From NCBI GenBank assembly GCA_015064205.1, contig SVSR01000007.1, positions 1-55,960 on the forward strand: a DNA stretch of 55,960 bases, read 5' to 3'. This document shows, piece after piece, positions 24,200 through 32,248 of this stretch. This DNA comes from Oscillospiraceae bacterium (GTDB taxonomy: Bacteria > Bacillota > Clostridia > Oscillospirales > CAG-272). Made by a program: the position numbers and the translations under genes. Under the pieces are notes generated by a model. It searched no databases. It was given only the letters and a program-made list of their open reading frames with translations, and was not told the DNA's origin. How positions within the stretch are numbered: position 1 is the stretch's first letter; each line of letters starts with the position of its first letter.

Positions 24200-25291
24200 A
24201 TGAATTACGATATGGAAATGGTACAGATCAGCGACGGTCTTATGGAAACTGCGGCTTGCTCAAGCTGCGCTGTTTACGATAAGGCGAACGGCCTTGTGTT
24301 TGTTGCATATATGACAGGTCTTATGAAGCGTTACGGTGAATCAACCGGAAAGATATGTCTATCGGTGTTTTCTCCCTCTCAGCCTGAAAATGCGCGCCGC
24401 CGTATCATCGATACGGGTATTGGCGAGTCAAGAGGTGTTATCTGTAACGCACACTACCAGGTTGGTGACGGCAAAACACGTATAATGTTCACGACCTCGC
24501 GCGGTGAGCTTGCCACATATTACCGTGATTATGACTTTTTCACAGATACCGTATCCGAGAGAACGGAAGTATTTTTGCGCACAGAAGACGGTGACGTTCG
24601 TCTGAACAACACTTCATACAGAGAGTATCTTGAAAAGCGCGGACTTCACGTTGAAAGTGATATGGAGCCTATAGTTAACAAGGTAACAACCTACAAGGGA
24701 GAGCTATATACTGCAATTTCTGAAGATGATCTCGGATATCCGATACTTTGCAAGATAGAGGATAATGTTCTTGTACCATTTGCGATCTGCCCTGAGCCGA
24801 TGACGTATGAGTTCAGATACTTTATCAATGATGACGGTATATTTGCTATGTACCGTTTTCCGCCGGATGATCACAAGACAGGACACGCGGCATATACCGT
24901 TTCCAAGGACGGCGGTAAGACATGGAATACTACCATCTTTGAGGACGGCGTGCAGTCCAGACCTGACATCATGGAATATTACGGCAAGCCCCTTATTGTT
25001 TATAATTACAAGAGCGATAAGTCTATCGAGAATTTCCCCGATATGCATAACTTCCGTAATTCAATTAAAATGATCTATGACGGTAAAGTTATTTTCGACT
25101 GGTTTACAAAGTACGGTGTTGTTGAGCATGAGCTTGTAAATGTTCGCGGTGATCTCTATATGGTATTCTCAAACTGCCCGCAGGCGCTCTCGACCGAAAA
25201 CGGCGGTGCGTGGATCGAGGACGGCCGCCCGGTAGAGCAGGGTAAAGAAGCAATTCAGTGGGCAAAAATAGGATATCTGTTAGGAAAGTAA
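24200..25291 (+). CDS. Sialidase-like beta-propeller protein
   Basis: A 363-residue protein with repeated beta-rich segments and one clear Asp-box (VSKDGGKTWNT), which is typical of six-bladed sialidase-type propellers. It has no signal peptide, so it is probably intracellular and works on imported material. The catalytic Arg triad and Tyr-Glu of true sialidases cannot be assigned with confidence, so 'sialidase-like' is a fold call. AAGGAG lies before the start, 24 bases after the ceramidase-like gene; the HAD gene follows within 2 bases. Confidence 0.72.
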   Translation: MNYDMEMVQISDGLMETAACSSCAVYDKANGLVFVAYMTGLMKRYGESTGKICLSVFSPSQPENARRRIIDTGIGESRGVICNAHYQVGDGKTRIMFTTSRGELATYYRDYDFFTDTVSERTEVFLRTEDGDVRLNNTSYREYLEKRGLHVESDMEPIVNKVTTYKGELYTAISEDDLGYPILCKIEDNVLVPFAICPEPMTYEFRYFINDDGIFAMYRFPPDDHKTGHAAYTVSKDGGKTWNTTIFEDGVQSRPDIMEYYGKPLIVYNYKSDKSIENFPDMHNFRNSIKMIYDGKVIFDWFTKYGVVEHELVNVRGDLYMVFSNCPQALSTENGGAWIEDGRPVEQGKEAIQWAKIGYLLGK

Positions 25292-25293
25292 TT

Positions 25294-25899
25294 ATGATAA
25301 AAAATTACATATTTGATTTTGGCAACGTACTTGCCGAGTTTGAGCCCGAGAAGCTTACAGCGCCGTTCGTTTCTGACGAAAAGACGAGAGGGTATTTAAG
25401 CGAAATAATATTTGACCGCATTTACTGGGACAGGCTTGATGACGGTACTATTACTGACGGTGAAATCAAGGCGGGAATATCAAGCCGTGTGCCTGCAGAG
25501 CTTGTCGATACAGCCTGCAAGGTGTACGACAACTGGGTAAATTCTCTGACTCCCGTTAAAGGTATGGCTGAACTTGTTTCTGACTTGCGAAAGGGTAATA
25601 ACAAGCTCTTTTTGCTCTCAAATATAAGTGTCGGGTTTGCTGATACTTATAACAACGTCGACTGGATAAGAGAGCTTCTAAAGGGTTTTGACGGTCTGGT
25701 TTTATCCGGACCGATAGGCATAACGAAGCCGAGTGCAGATATCTTTAATCATCTTCTTGAAAAATACGGTTTAAATGCTGATGAGTGCCTGTTTATTGAC
25801 GACAGCTTAAAAAATATTGAAGGTGCAAAGGCTTGCGGCATACACGGATATTTGTTTGACGGTGATGCCTATAAGCTGAGAGCATTTGTTGGTGTTTAA
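25294..25899 (+). CDS. HAD superfamily phosphatase (subfamily IA, YihX-like)
   Basis: About 201 residues from the ATG at 25294. Motif I is FDFGNVL: the nucleophile Asp is present and the usual second Asp is replaced by Asn, a pattern also found in active YihX-type glucose-1-phosphatases. Motif II is LLSNIS, the motif III Lys is in ITKPS, and motif IV is CLFIDDSLKN. The helical cap lies between motifs I and II. It likely removes phosphate from a small sugar phosphate made in the pathway of the two genes before it. The frame is open upstream into the propeller gene, but AGGAAAG and family length favour 25294. Confidence 0.87.
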   Translation: MIKNYIFDFGNVLAEFEPEKLTAPFVSDEKTRGYLSEIIFDRIYWDRLDDGTITDGEIKAGISSRVPAELVDTACKVYDNWVNSLTPVKGMAELVSDLRKGNNKLFLLSNISVGFADTYNNVDWIRELLKGFDGLVLSGPIGITKPSADIFNHLLEKYGLNADECLFIDDSLKNIEGAKACGIHGYLFDGDAYKLRAFVGV

Positions 25900-25913
25900 T
25901 ATAAAATATTTAT

Positions 25914-25970
25914 AAAAATGACAATTTTCTTGTTTTGGGGGTTGTCATTTTTGTTGTTTTGTGATAAAAT
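25914..25970 (+). promoter_or_regulatory. Terminator-promoter module F
   Basis: AAAAATGACAA (25914-25924) pairs with TTGTCATTTTT (25942-25952), with further T-G pairs inward. TTGTCA (25942-25947) is the -35; after a 17-base spacer, TAAAAT (25965-25970) with TGA before it is the -10. It starts the GntP gene. Confidence 0.86.
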
Positions 25971-26011
25971 ATAAACAGCAAAATTAAATATAATTACACA
26001 GGAGGAAAAAC

Positions 26012-27370
26012 ATGACAGGCATCGCACTTATCATCGCTTTTATTGCCGCAATCGTGCTTATGGTTGTTGCAATAGCAAAATTCAAGGTTCACCCGTTTTT
26101 ATCAATTATGGGTGTATCATTGCTCCTCGCACTCGTTGCAGGAATCCCGCTTGCACAGATTCCCGACGTTATCGCAGCCGGATTCTCAGGCACGTTCAGC
26201 TCAATTGGTATCGTAATCATTCTTGGCGCACTTATAGGCTCAATTCTTGAGCAGACAGGTGCAGCACTTAAGCTAGCTGACCTCGTTGTAAAGATTGTCG
26301 GCAAAAAGAATCCCGAACTTGCAATCGGACTTATGGGTTGGGTTGTTTCAATTCCCGTATTCTGTGACAGCGGTTTCGTTATTCTTGATCCTATCCGCCG
26401 TGCTATGGTACGCCGTACCGGTACATCAAGCGTTGCTATGACAGTTGCGCTTTCAGCAGGCCTTTATATTTCACATGTACTTATTCCCCCGACTCCCGGT
26501 CCTATCGCAGCGGCGAATACTCTCGGTATCGGTGATAATCTTCTTCTTGTTATGGCATTGGGCGTTGTTTGCTCAATCTTCCCGATAATCGCAGGACTTC
26601 TTTATGCGAAGTTTATCGGCAAGAGAGTAAAGAGCGCTGACGAAACAGCTGATTCTGATGAGATCGTAAAGACGTACGAAGAACTTATTGCAGAGCACGG
26701 CAAGCTTCCGAGCGGTATAAACTCACTTGCTCCGCTTGTTGTTCCCGTAATCCTTATGGCTCTCGGAACAATAGCTTCCTTTGCAGGATTTACAGGCTTT
26801 GCGCTTGAAATATGCACGTTCCTCGGTAAGCCTATAATAGCTCTTACGGTTGGCACGATATTTGCGATAATCCAGCTTGCAACTTCAAAGAATATGAAGT
26901 CTTTCTATGAAATAACAGACAGCACACTCAAGACTGTCGGCCCTATCCTTTTTGTAACGGCTGCAGGCGGTGTTCTCGGCAAGGTTATTTCATCAACAAC
27001 ACTCGTACAGTACATAATCGACAATGCAGGCTTCCTCATGAGCCTTGGCATTTTCTTTCCCTTCCTCTTGGCGGCTCTTCTCAAAACCGCACAGGGCTCG
27101 TCCACAGTTGCTATTACAACAACAGCAGGTATTATGGTATCGCTCCTTACTCCTCTCGGACTCGACGGTACAGTAATGACCACGCTCACAGTAATGGCAA
27201 TAGGCGCCGGCGCTATGACGGTATCTCACGCTAACGACTCATATTTCTGGGTTGTAACGAACTTCGGTAAGATGACGCCCGAACAGGGATATAAGACTCA
27301 AACGCTCCTTACGCTCGTAATGGGTGTTGCAACAATGATAGAGATATTTATACTCTCACTGTTCTTCTAA
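26012..27370 (+). CDS. GntP family permease (gluconate / sugar-acid:H+ symporter)
   Basis: A 452-residue protein with 12-14 membrane segments and classic GntP features: HPFLSIMGVSLLLALVAGIP, GWVVSIPVFCDSGFVILDP, SHVLIPPTPGPIAAA, KTAQGSSTVAITTTAG and SHANDSYFW. The family imports gluconate, glycerate or related sugar acids by proton symport. With glycerate kinase, KDG kinase and KDPG aldolase genes in the same region, a sugar acid feeding that route is likely. It is a single-gene unit between two terminator-promoter modules; GGAGG lies 6-8 bases before the start. Confidence 0.94.
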   Translation: MTGIALIIAFIAAIVLMVVAIAKFKVHPFLSIMGVSLLLALVAGIPLAQIPDVIAAGFSGTFSSIGIVIILGALIGSILEQTGAALKLADLVVKIVGKKNPELAIGLMGWVVSIPVFCDSGFVILDPIRRAMVRRTGTSSVAMTVALSAGLYISHVLIPPTPGPIAAANTLGIGDNLLLVMALGVVCSIFPIIAGLLYAKFIGKRVKSADETADSDEIVKTYEELIAEHGKLPSGINSLAPLVVPVILMALGTIASFAGFTGFALEICTFLGKPIIALTVGTIFAIIQLATSKNMKSFYEITDSTLKTVGPILFVTAAGGVLGKVISSTTLVQYIIDNAGFLMSLGIFFPFLLAALLKTAQGSSTVAITTTAGIMVSLLTPLGLDGTVMTTLTVMAIGAGAMTVSHANDSYFWVVTNFGKMTPEQGYKTQTLLTLVMGVATMIEIFILSLFF

Positions 27371-27384
27371 TAAAATTTCTATAA

Positions 27385-27441
27385 AAAATGACAACTTTCT
27401 CCTAAAAGAGAGTTGTCATTTTATTTATTTAATGATATAAT
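27385..27441 (+). promoter_or_regulatory. Terminator-promoter module G
   Basis: AAAATGACAACTTTCT (27385-27400) pairs with AGAGAGTTGTCATTTT (27407-27422, one T-G). TTGTCA (27413-27418) is the -35, 17 T/A bases follow, and TATAAT (27436-27441), extended by TGA, is the -10. It drives the hydro-lyase operon. Confidence 0.88.
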
Positions 27442-27492
27442 TTATATATCGTTTATGATATTATGAGTTCAGAGTTGTAAGAGGAAAGTACT

Positions 27493-28332
27493 ATGCGTGA
27501 AATTGATGCTGTAATAATTACTCAAACGGTGAAAAAATTATGTATTGATGCAAACTGCCGTTTGAGCGATGATGTTAAAAAATGTATCAAAAAATCTTGT
27601 GACGGTGAAGTGTGGCCCCATGCAAAAGAAATACTTGAGCGCATTGTAGAAAACTATGAGATTGCCGAAAAGGAAAACATGCCAATTTGTCAGGATACCG
27701 GTATGGCGTGTGTGTTTCTTGAAATCGGGCAGGATGTACATATAAACGGTGATATTACCGATGCGGTAAACGAGGGCGTAAGACAAGGCTACGAAGAAGG
27801 CTATCTCAGAAAAAGCGTTGTCCGCGACCCTATTGACAGGGTAAATACAGGGGATAATACTCCGGCTATGATTTATTTTGAAATTGTACCGGGCGACAAA
27901 ATAGAACTTACCGTTGCGCCTAAAGGCTTTGGCAGTGAAAATATGAGTAAGATCGCAATGCTTCGCCCTTCTGACGGACTGCAGGGTGTAAAGGATTTTG
28001 TGATAAAAACTGTAGAAGAAGCCGGGCCAAATCCGTGTCCTCCTGTTGTCGTTGGTGTAGGTATCGGCGGTACGTTTGACAAGGCGGCTTACCTTGCTAA
28101 AAAAGCGCTTATACGTCCGGTAGACGTTCCGAACAGTGACAGTTTTTATGCCGAGCTTGAAAAAGAACTGCTTGACGAAATAAACAAGCTTGGAATAGGT
28201 CCCCAGGGCCTTGGCGGTAAGACTACGGCTCTTGCTGTAAACATCGAAAAATATCCTACTCATATTGCAGGACTGCCTGTGGCTGTAAATATAAATTGCC
28301 ACGTTACAAGGCACAAAACGGAGGTAATATAA
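27493..28332 (+). CDS. Fe-S hydro-lyase alpha subunit (fumarate hydratase / tartrate dehydratase type)
   Basis: A 279-residue protein matching the alpha part of class I, 4Fe-4S hydro-lyases. The three cluster cysteines are visible: NMPICQDTGM (Cys 66), PNPCPPVVVGVGIGG and NINCHVTRHK near the C-terminus. Other conserved parts are RDPIDRVNTGDNTPAMIYFEI and GSENMSKIAMLRPSDG. With the beta subunit it adds or removes water from fumarate/malate or tartrate; the split alpha/beta form is shared by clostridial fumarase and by TtdAB, so the substrate is not fixed. The beta gene starts on the base after its stop codon. Confidence 0.92.
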   Translation: MREIDAVIITQTVKKLCIDANCRLSDDVKKCIKKSCDGEVWPHAKEILERIVENYEIAEKENMPICQDTGMACVFLEIGQDVHINGDITDAVNEGVRQGYEEGYLRKSVVRDPIDRVNTGDNTPAMIYFEIVPGDKIELTVAPKGFGSENMSKIAMLRPSDGLQGVKDFVIKTVEEAGPNPCPPVVVGVGIGGTFDKAAYLAKKALIRPVDVPNSDSFYAELEKELLDEINKLGIGPQGLGGKTTALAVNIEKYPTHIAGLPVAVNINCHVTRHKTEVI

Positions 28333-28902
28333 ATGGCTGTTTCTATTACTACACCGTTTAAACGTGAAGATGCAAGGAAACTGAAGGCAGGGGACAGTTG
28401 TCTTATATCAGGTGTGATATATACTGCCAGAGATGCTGCCCATAAGCGTCTGTGTGAGCTTGTTGTACAGGGTAAAGAATTGCCGCTTGATATAAAAGAT
28501 GCTATCATATATTTTACCGGACCGGCTCCGGCAAAACCCGGACAGACTATAGGCTCAGCAGGACCTACGACCTCATACCGTATGGATGCATACAGTCCTG
28601 ACCTGATCGCATTAGGACAAACTGGTATGATTGGCAAAGGAAAAAGGGATGCGGCAGTTGTTGAGGCGATGAAGAAACACTCAGCTGTGTATTTTGGAGC
28701 TATCGGCGGTTGCGGAGCTCTTTTGAGCAGTTGTATAAAAAAATCCGAAGTTGTAGCATATGATGACCTTGGTGCAGAGGCTATACGCAGGCTTGAGGTG
28801 GAAAATTTTCCTGTTATTGTACTCATTGACAGCAATGGCAACAATCTGTATGAGTCAGGGAGGTCAGATTATCTTCTTAAAAGAGAAGGCGATATACAAT
28901 AA
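28333..28902 (+). CDS. Fe-S hydro-lyase beta subunit
   Basis: A 189-residue swivel domain that completes the alpha subunit. Conserved parts are ISGVIYTARDAAHKRL, IYFTGPAPAKPGQTIGSAGP, TTSYRMDAYSP and YFGAIGGCGALLSSCI. The gene begins right after the alpha stop with GGAGG at the end of the alpha gene, giving tight coupling for a heterodimer. With the malic enzyme downstream (30943) the pair could form a fumarate-malate-pyruvate route, which supports a fumarase reading. Confidence 0.92.
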   Translation: MAVSITTPFKREDARKLKAGDSCLISGVIYTARDAAHKRLCELVVQGKELPLDIKDAIIYFTGPAPAKPGQTIGSAGPTTSYRMDAYSPDLIALGQTGMIGKGKRDAAVVEAMKKHSAVYFGAIGGCGALLSSCIKKSEVVAYDDLGAEAIRRLEVENFPVIVLIDSNGNNLYESGRSDYLLKREGDIQ

Positions 28903-28917
28903 ATATCTAAATAATAC

Positions 28918-28975
28918 AAAAATGACAACTTTATTTAAAAAGAGGGTTGCCATTTTTGTATTTTGCTGATACAAT
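28918..28975 (+). promoter_or_regulatory. Terminator-promoter module H
   Basis: AAAAATGACAAC (28918-28929) pairs with GTTGCCATTTTT (28946-28957) with a single A-C mismatch, as though the 5' arm is of the TGACAA type and the 3' arm of the TTGCCA type. TTGCCA (28947-28952) is the -35; after 17 bases, TACAAT (28970-28975) with TGA before it is the -10. Confidence 0.85.
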
Positions 28976-29015
28976 GTTCTTGTATGATTTTTATATAAGT
29001 AAATGAGGACATTGT

Positions 29016-30032
29016 ATGAAACTGAGCTTTGATAAAATCAAGGAAATTGCAACGGGTGCAGTATGTGCCGCAGAAGAAAACGGATATGTATATCTTCACA
29101 GATTTACCGATGGGCAAAGAGCGTTGTATTTTGAAACAAACAAAGACTTTTATGCAAAAGCGCTAACTGCTGCCGGAATTAAATTATCATTTAAAACCGA
29201 TAGTACAAGCCTTACACTTAAAGGCATAGTCGAACTTGGGCTTTCCAGACGTTATTACTCGTTTGATGTGTTTGTAAACGGTGAAGTAATAGGTTACATT
29301 GATAATTTTTCAATGAGGGAACTGCCGAAGTTCTACGTTGACGAGTATTTTGAACTTCCTCAAATCTTTGAAAAGACTTTTGAACTCGGCGAAGGCGAAA
29401 AGACGGTATGTGTGCATTTGCCATGGTCCGTTATTGTGAAACTTGAGGAAATATCGCTTGATGACGGTACATATGTACTGCCTGTAAAGCCTGTAAAAAA
29501 GCTTCTTGCATACGGTGACTCCATAACTCACGGATACGATGCGCTCCGTCCGTCTAATCGTTATATTGCGCGTCTTGCAGATAAGCTTGGAGCGGAAGAG
29601 ATAAACAAGGCGATAGGCGGGGAAATGTTTTTTGACAAGCTTGCAGAGCTTAAAGACGGTTTTATTCCGGATTACATAACCGTTGCATACGGTACCAATG
29701 ACTGGTCGATGTCAGATATAGATTCTTTCCGTAATCACTGCCGTGCTTTTTACACAAAGCTTTCAGAAAATTATCCCACGTCCAAAATATTTGCAATCAC
29801 ACCTATATGGCGCAGGGAAATGAGCGAATACAGAGTGTTTGGAAAGTTTGATCAGGTTGAAGAAGAGATCAGAAATATAGTAAACGGTATTGATAATATC
29901 ACTCTTGTGCGCGGATTTGACTTTGTACCAAAGGATGAAAATTTCTTTGCTGATTCAAGACTCCATCCGAATGATGATGGATTTGGGAACTACTTTGAGA
30001 ATTTGTACAAGCATATAAAAAAGAATCTTTGA
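29016..30032 (+). CDS. SGNH/GDSL hydrolase (carbohydrate esterase-like)
   Basis: A 338-residue protein in two parts. The N-terminal beta-rich domain (about 1-160) resembles the jelly-roll found before carbohydrate-esterase SGNH domains. The C-terminal SGNH hydrolase has LLAYGDSITHG (nucleophile Ser), NKAIGG (block II Gly), VAYGTNDWS (block III Asn) and DSRLHPNDDG (block V Asp-x-x-His). No signal peptide is seen, so it likely deacetylates imported sugars or oligosaccharides. It heads an operon with the EamA transporter and malic enzyme genes. Confidence 0.88.
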   Translation: MKLSFDKIKEIATGAVCAAEENGYVYLHRFTDGQRALYFETNKDFYAKALTAAGIKLSFKTDSTSLTLKGIVELGLSRRYYSFDVFVNGEVIGYIDNFSMRELPKFYVDEYFELPQIFEKTFELGEGEKTVCVHLPWSVIVKLEEISLDDGTYVLPVKPVKKLLAYGDSITHGYDALRPSNRYIARLADKLGAEEINKAIGGEMFFDKLAELKDGFIPDYITVAYGTNDWSMSDIDSFRNHCRAFYTKLSENYPTSKIFAITPIWRREMSEYRVFGKFDQVEEEIRNIVNGIDNITLVRGFDFVPKDENFFADSRLHPNDDGFGNYFENLYKHIKKNL

Positions 30033-30048
30033 TTTATGAGGTGCCGTT

Positions 30049-30921
30049 ATGAAGAAAGCATATTTGTTTGCAGGAATATCTATATTTTTCTGTTCAACCG
30101 TTTCGGTCACAACAAAAGTACTCCTCGGCTCGCTTAACAATTTTCAGCTTTTGTGGGCAAATGCCTTTTTTGCTTTTGTTTCTTTGATCGTTATTAACAT
30201 AGTAACAGGTAATATAAAAAGACTTAAAGAATATAAATTCAAAGACTACATAATATCTGTACTTATAGGACTTCCGGGTACATGCCTGTATTACATATTT
30301 TTTTATGCCGGAACAGATATGATGCCGGCGTCTCAGGCGTTTATTATAAATTATCTGTGGCCGATAATGAGCGTGCTGTTTGCTTGTATTATTTTGAAAG
30401 AAAAATTGACAGTACGAAAAATGATAGCAATACTGATGTCATTTATAGGCGTTATTATCGTTACCTTCAAGGGTGGCTTGGAGTTTGATGTAACAACACT
30501 TATAGGCGCCTCTTTTTGCGCGCTCGGCGCTGTTTCCTACGGGGTGTTTACTGCGCTTAATCAGAAAATGCAATATGATAGTCGAATATCAATGATGATA
30601 AATTTCTTTGTTACATTTATAATTACAAGCGTAATAAATGCTGTAAACGGAGATTTGTTTATACCAAGTGTGCTTCAGACACTTGGCTTTGCATACAGCG
30701 GAATATGCGCTATGGCAGTTACAAGCACACTCTGGATTATGGCGCTGAATCTCGGCGACACTGCAAAGATATCAAACCTTGCATATATAACACCGTTCTT
30801 ATCTCTTATACTGTCTGTTGTTATACTTAAAGAACAGTTTGAAATATCCTATATTATAGGACTTGCTTTTATTGTTCTCGGTATCTTTGTACAGCTTAAA
30901 GATAAAAAGGAAAAGACCTGA
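30049..30921 (+). CDS. DMT superfamily transporter (EamA family)
   Basis: A 290-residue protein with ten membrane helices in two EamA repeats, which fits the drug/metabolite transporter family. Recognisable segments are the end of repeat one (YLWPIMSVLFACIILKEKLT) and the end of repeat two (YITPFLSLILSVVILKEQF). Members export amino acids or other metabolites; the substrate is unknown. It starts 16 bases after the esterase gene with GAGGTG ahead of the start. Confidence 0.9.
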   Translation: MKKAYLFAGISIFFCSTVSVTTKVLLGSLNNFQLLWANAFFAFVSLIVINIVTGNIKRLKEYKFKDYIISVLIGLPGTCLYYIFFYAGTDMMPASQAFIINYLWPIMSVLFACIILKEKLTVRKMIAILMSFIGVIIVTFKGGLEFDVTTLIGASFCALGAVSYGVFTALNQKMQYDSRISMMINFFVTFIITSVINAVNGDLFIPSVLQTLGFAYSGICAMAVTSTLWIMALNLGDTAKISNLAYITPFLSLILSVVILKEQFEISYIIGLAFIVLGIFVQLKDKKEKT

Positions 30922-30942
30922 TTCTATTATAAGGAGACCATT

Positions 30943-32115
30943 ATGAATATAAGAGAAGAATCACTTAAAAAACATTATGAATGGAACGGAAAGATAGAAG
31001 TAATAGCACGTGCGCCTATAAATACAAGAGAGGACTTGTCGCTTGCATATACTCCAGGTGTGGCAGAGCCTTGCCTTGAAATACAAAAGGATATAAACAA
31101 GTCATATGAGCTTACACGCCGTTCAAATATCGTGGCAGTTGTAACAGACGGTACCGCAGTTCTCGGCCTTGGTGACATAGGCCCTGAAGCGGGTATGCCC
31201 GTTATGGAAGGAAAGTGTGCGCTTTTCAAAACCTTTGCTGACGTTGATGCGTTTCCTCTCTGCATAAAGTCTAAGGACGTTGACGAGATAGTCCGCACTA
31301 TATATCTCCTTTCGGGAAGCTTCGGCGGTATCAATCTTGAGGACATCTCCGCTCCCCGTTGCTTTGAAATCGAAAAAAGACTTAAGGAGATCTGTGATAT
31401 ACCGGTATTTCATGATGACCAGCACGGCACTGCAATAGTTGTTGCAGCGGCGCTTATAAATGCTCTTAAGCTTGTGAAGAAGGATATTCACAAAGTAAAG
31501 GTTGTCATAAACGGTGCAGGCTCGGCAGGTATTGCGATCGGTAAGCACCTTATGAATATCGGTGTGAAGAATCTGACCTTCTGCGACAGATTCGGTATCA
31601 TATGTGAGGGGGATGAAAACAATAACCCTGCGCAAGAGGAAATAGCGAAGATAACAAATCTTGAACATAAGAAAGGAAGCCTTGCAGATGCACTGAGCGG
31701 CGCTGACGTATTCGTTGGCGTTTCTGCACCGAATCTTGTGACACCCGAGATGGTAAAGTCGATGGCAAGTGACGCAATTATGTTCCCGATGGCAAATCCT
31801 ACACCCGAAATCATGCCTGACGTTGCAAAAGCGGCAGGAGCAAGAGTCGTTGGTACGGGAAGATCCGATTTCCCGAATCAGATAAACAACGTTCTTGCAT
31901 TCCCCGGAATTTTCCGAGGTGCGCTCGATTGCAGGGCGACTTGTATCAATGAAGAAATGAAGGTTGCAACGTCTTATGCTCTTGCATCTCTTATTCCTGA
32001 TGATGAGATAAGCGAGGATAATATTATCGCTTTGGCACTCGATAAGAGAGTTGCAGAGGTTGTTGCAAAGGCAGTTGTTAAAACTGCAAAAGAAACAGGC
32101 GTTGCAAGAATATAA
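30943..32115 (+). CDS. NAD(P)-dependent malic enzyme
   Basis: A 390-residue protein of the short bacterial malic enzyme type. It shows LAYTPGVAEPC, TDGTAVLGLGDIGPEAGMPVM, INLEDISAPRCFEIE and VFHDDQHGTAIV, a Rossmann site VVINGAGSAGIAIG, then PMANPTPEI and GRSDFPNQINNVLAFPG. It oxidatively decarboxylates malate to pyruvate. AAGGAGA lies before the start. Together with the hydro-lyase upstream it would turn fumarate into pyruvate, which the 2-oxoacid dehydrogenase in this window could then use. Confidence 0.95.
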   Translation: MNIREESLKKHYEWNGKIEVIARAPINTREDLSLAYTPGVAEPCLEIQKDINKSYELTRRSNIVAVVTDGTAVLGLGDIGPEAGMPVMEGKCALFKTFADVDAFPLCIKSKDVDEIVRTIYLLSGSFGGINLEDISAPRCFEIEKRLKEICDIPVFHDDQHGTAIVVAAALINALKLVKKDIHKVKVVINGAGSAGIAIGKHLMNIGVKNLTFCDRFGIICEGDENNNPAQEEIAKITNLEHKKGSLADALSGADVFVGVSAPNLVTPEMVKSMASDAIMFPMANPTPEIMPDVAKAAGARVVGTGRSDFPNQINNVLAFPGIFRGALDCRATCINEEMKVATSYALASLIPDDEISEDNIIALALDKRVAEVVAKAVVKTAKETGVARI

Positions 32116-32130
32116 AATTATTTTTAATAC

Positions 32131-32225
32131 TTGAAATATTTTACTCCGGATGTTATAATAAAAGAAACCAATGCCGCACGTGTTGCGGCGAAGCTAAGGA
32201 AGCTTTTGTTTATATCATCCGGAGT
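32131..32225 (+). promoter_or_regulatory. Promoter lying inside a long-range terminator stem
   Basis: TTGAAA (32131-32136), 17 bases and TATAAT (32154-32159) form a promoter. A perfect 10-base inverted repeat (ACTCCGGATG 32143-32152, CATCCGGAGT 32216-32225) is followed by TTTTAAATTT. Its 5' arm lies in the promoter spacer, upstream of the expected start of transcription near 32166. Two small hairpins lie inside: GCCGCA/TGCGGC (32173-32189) and AAGCT/AGCTT (32191-32205). RNA read through from the malic enzyme gene can form the closing stem and may terminate, whereas RNA begun at this promoter lacks the 5' arm and should escape. Confidence 0.68.
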
Positions 32226-32248
32226 TTTAAATTTAAGGAGAAAGTATT

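Noticed and set aside
25294-25320. HAD protein seeming to lack the second Asp of motif I (DFGN)
   Set aside because: The D-x-G-N form occurs in active YihX-type phosphatases, so this is not evidence of an inactive enzyme.
27538-28314. 258-residue ORF on the minus strand, antisense to the hydro-lyase alpha gene
   Set aside because: It lies wholly inside a well-supported gene, has no recognisable domain and an odd Tyr/Phe/Arg-rich composition typical of shadow frames.
32143-32225. Three-way-junction riboswitch before glycerate kinase
   Set aside because: The 5' arm of the closing stem lies upstream of the predicted transcription start, and no conserved core of a riboswitch class that I know is present. 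It is better explained as a read-through terminator.
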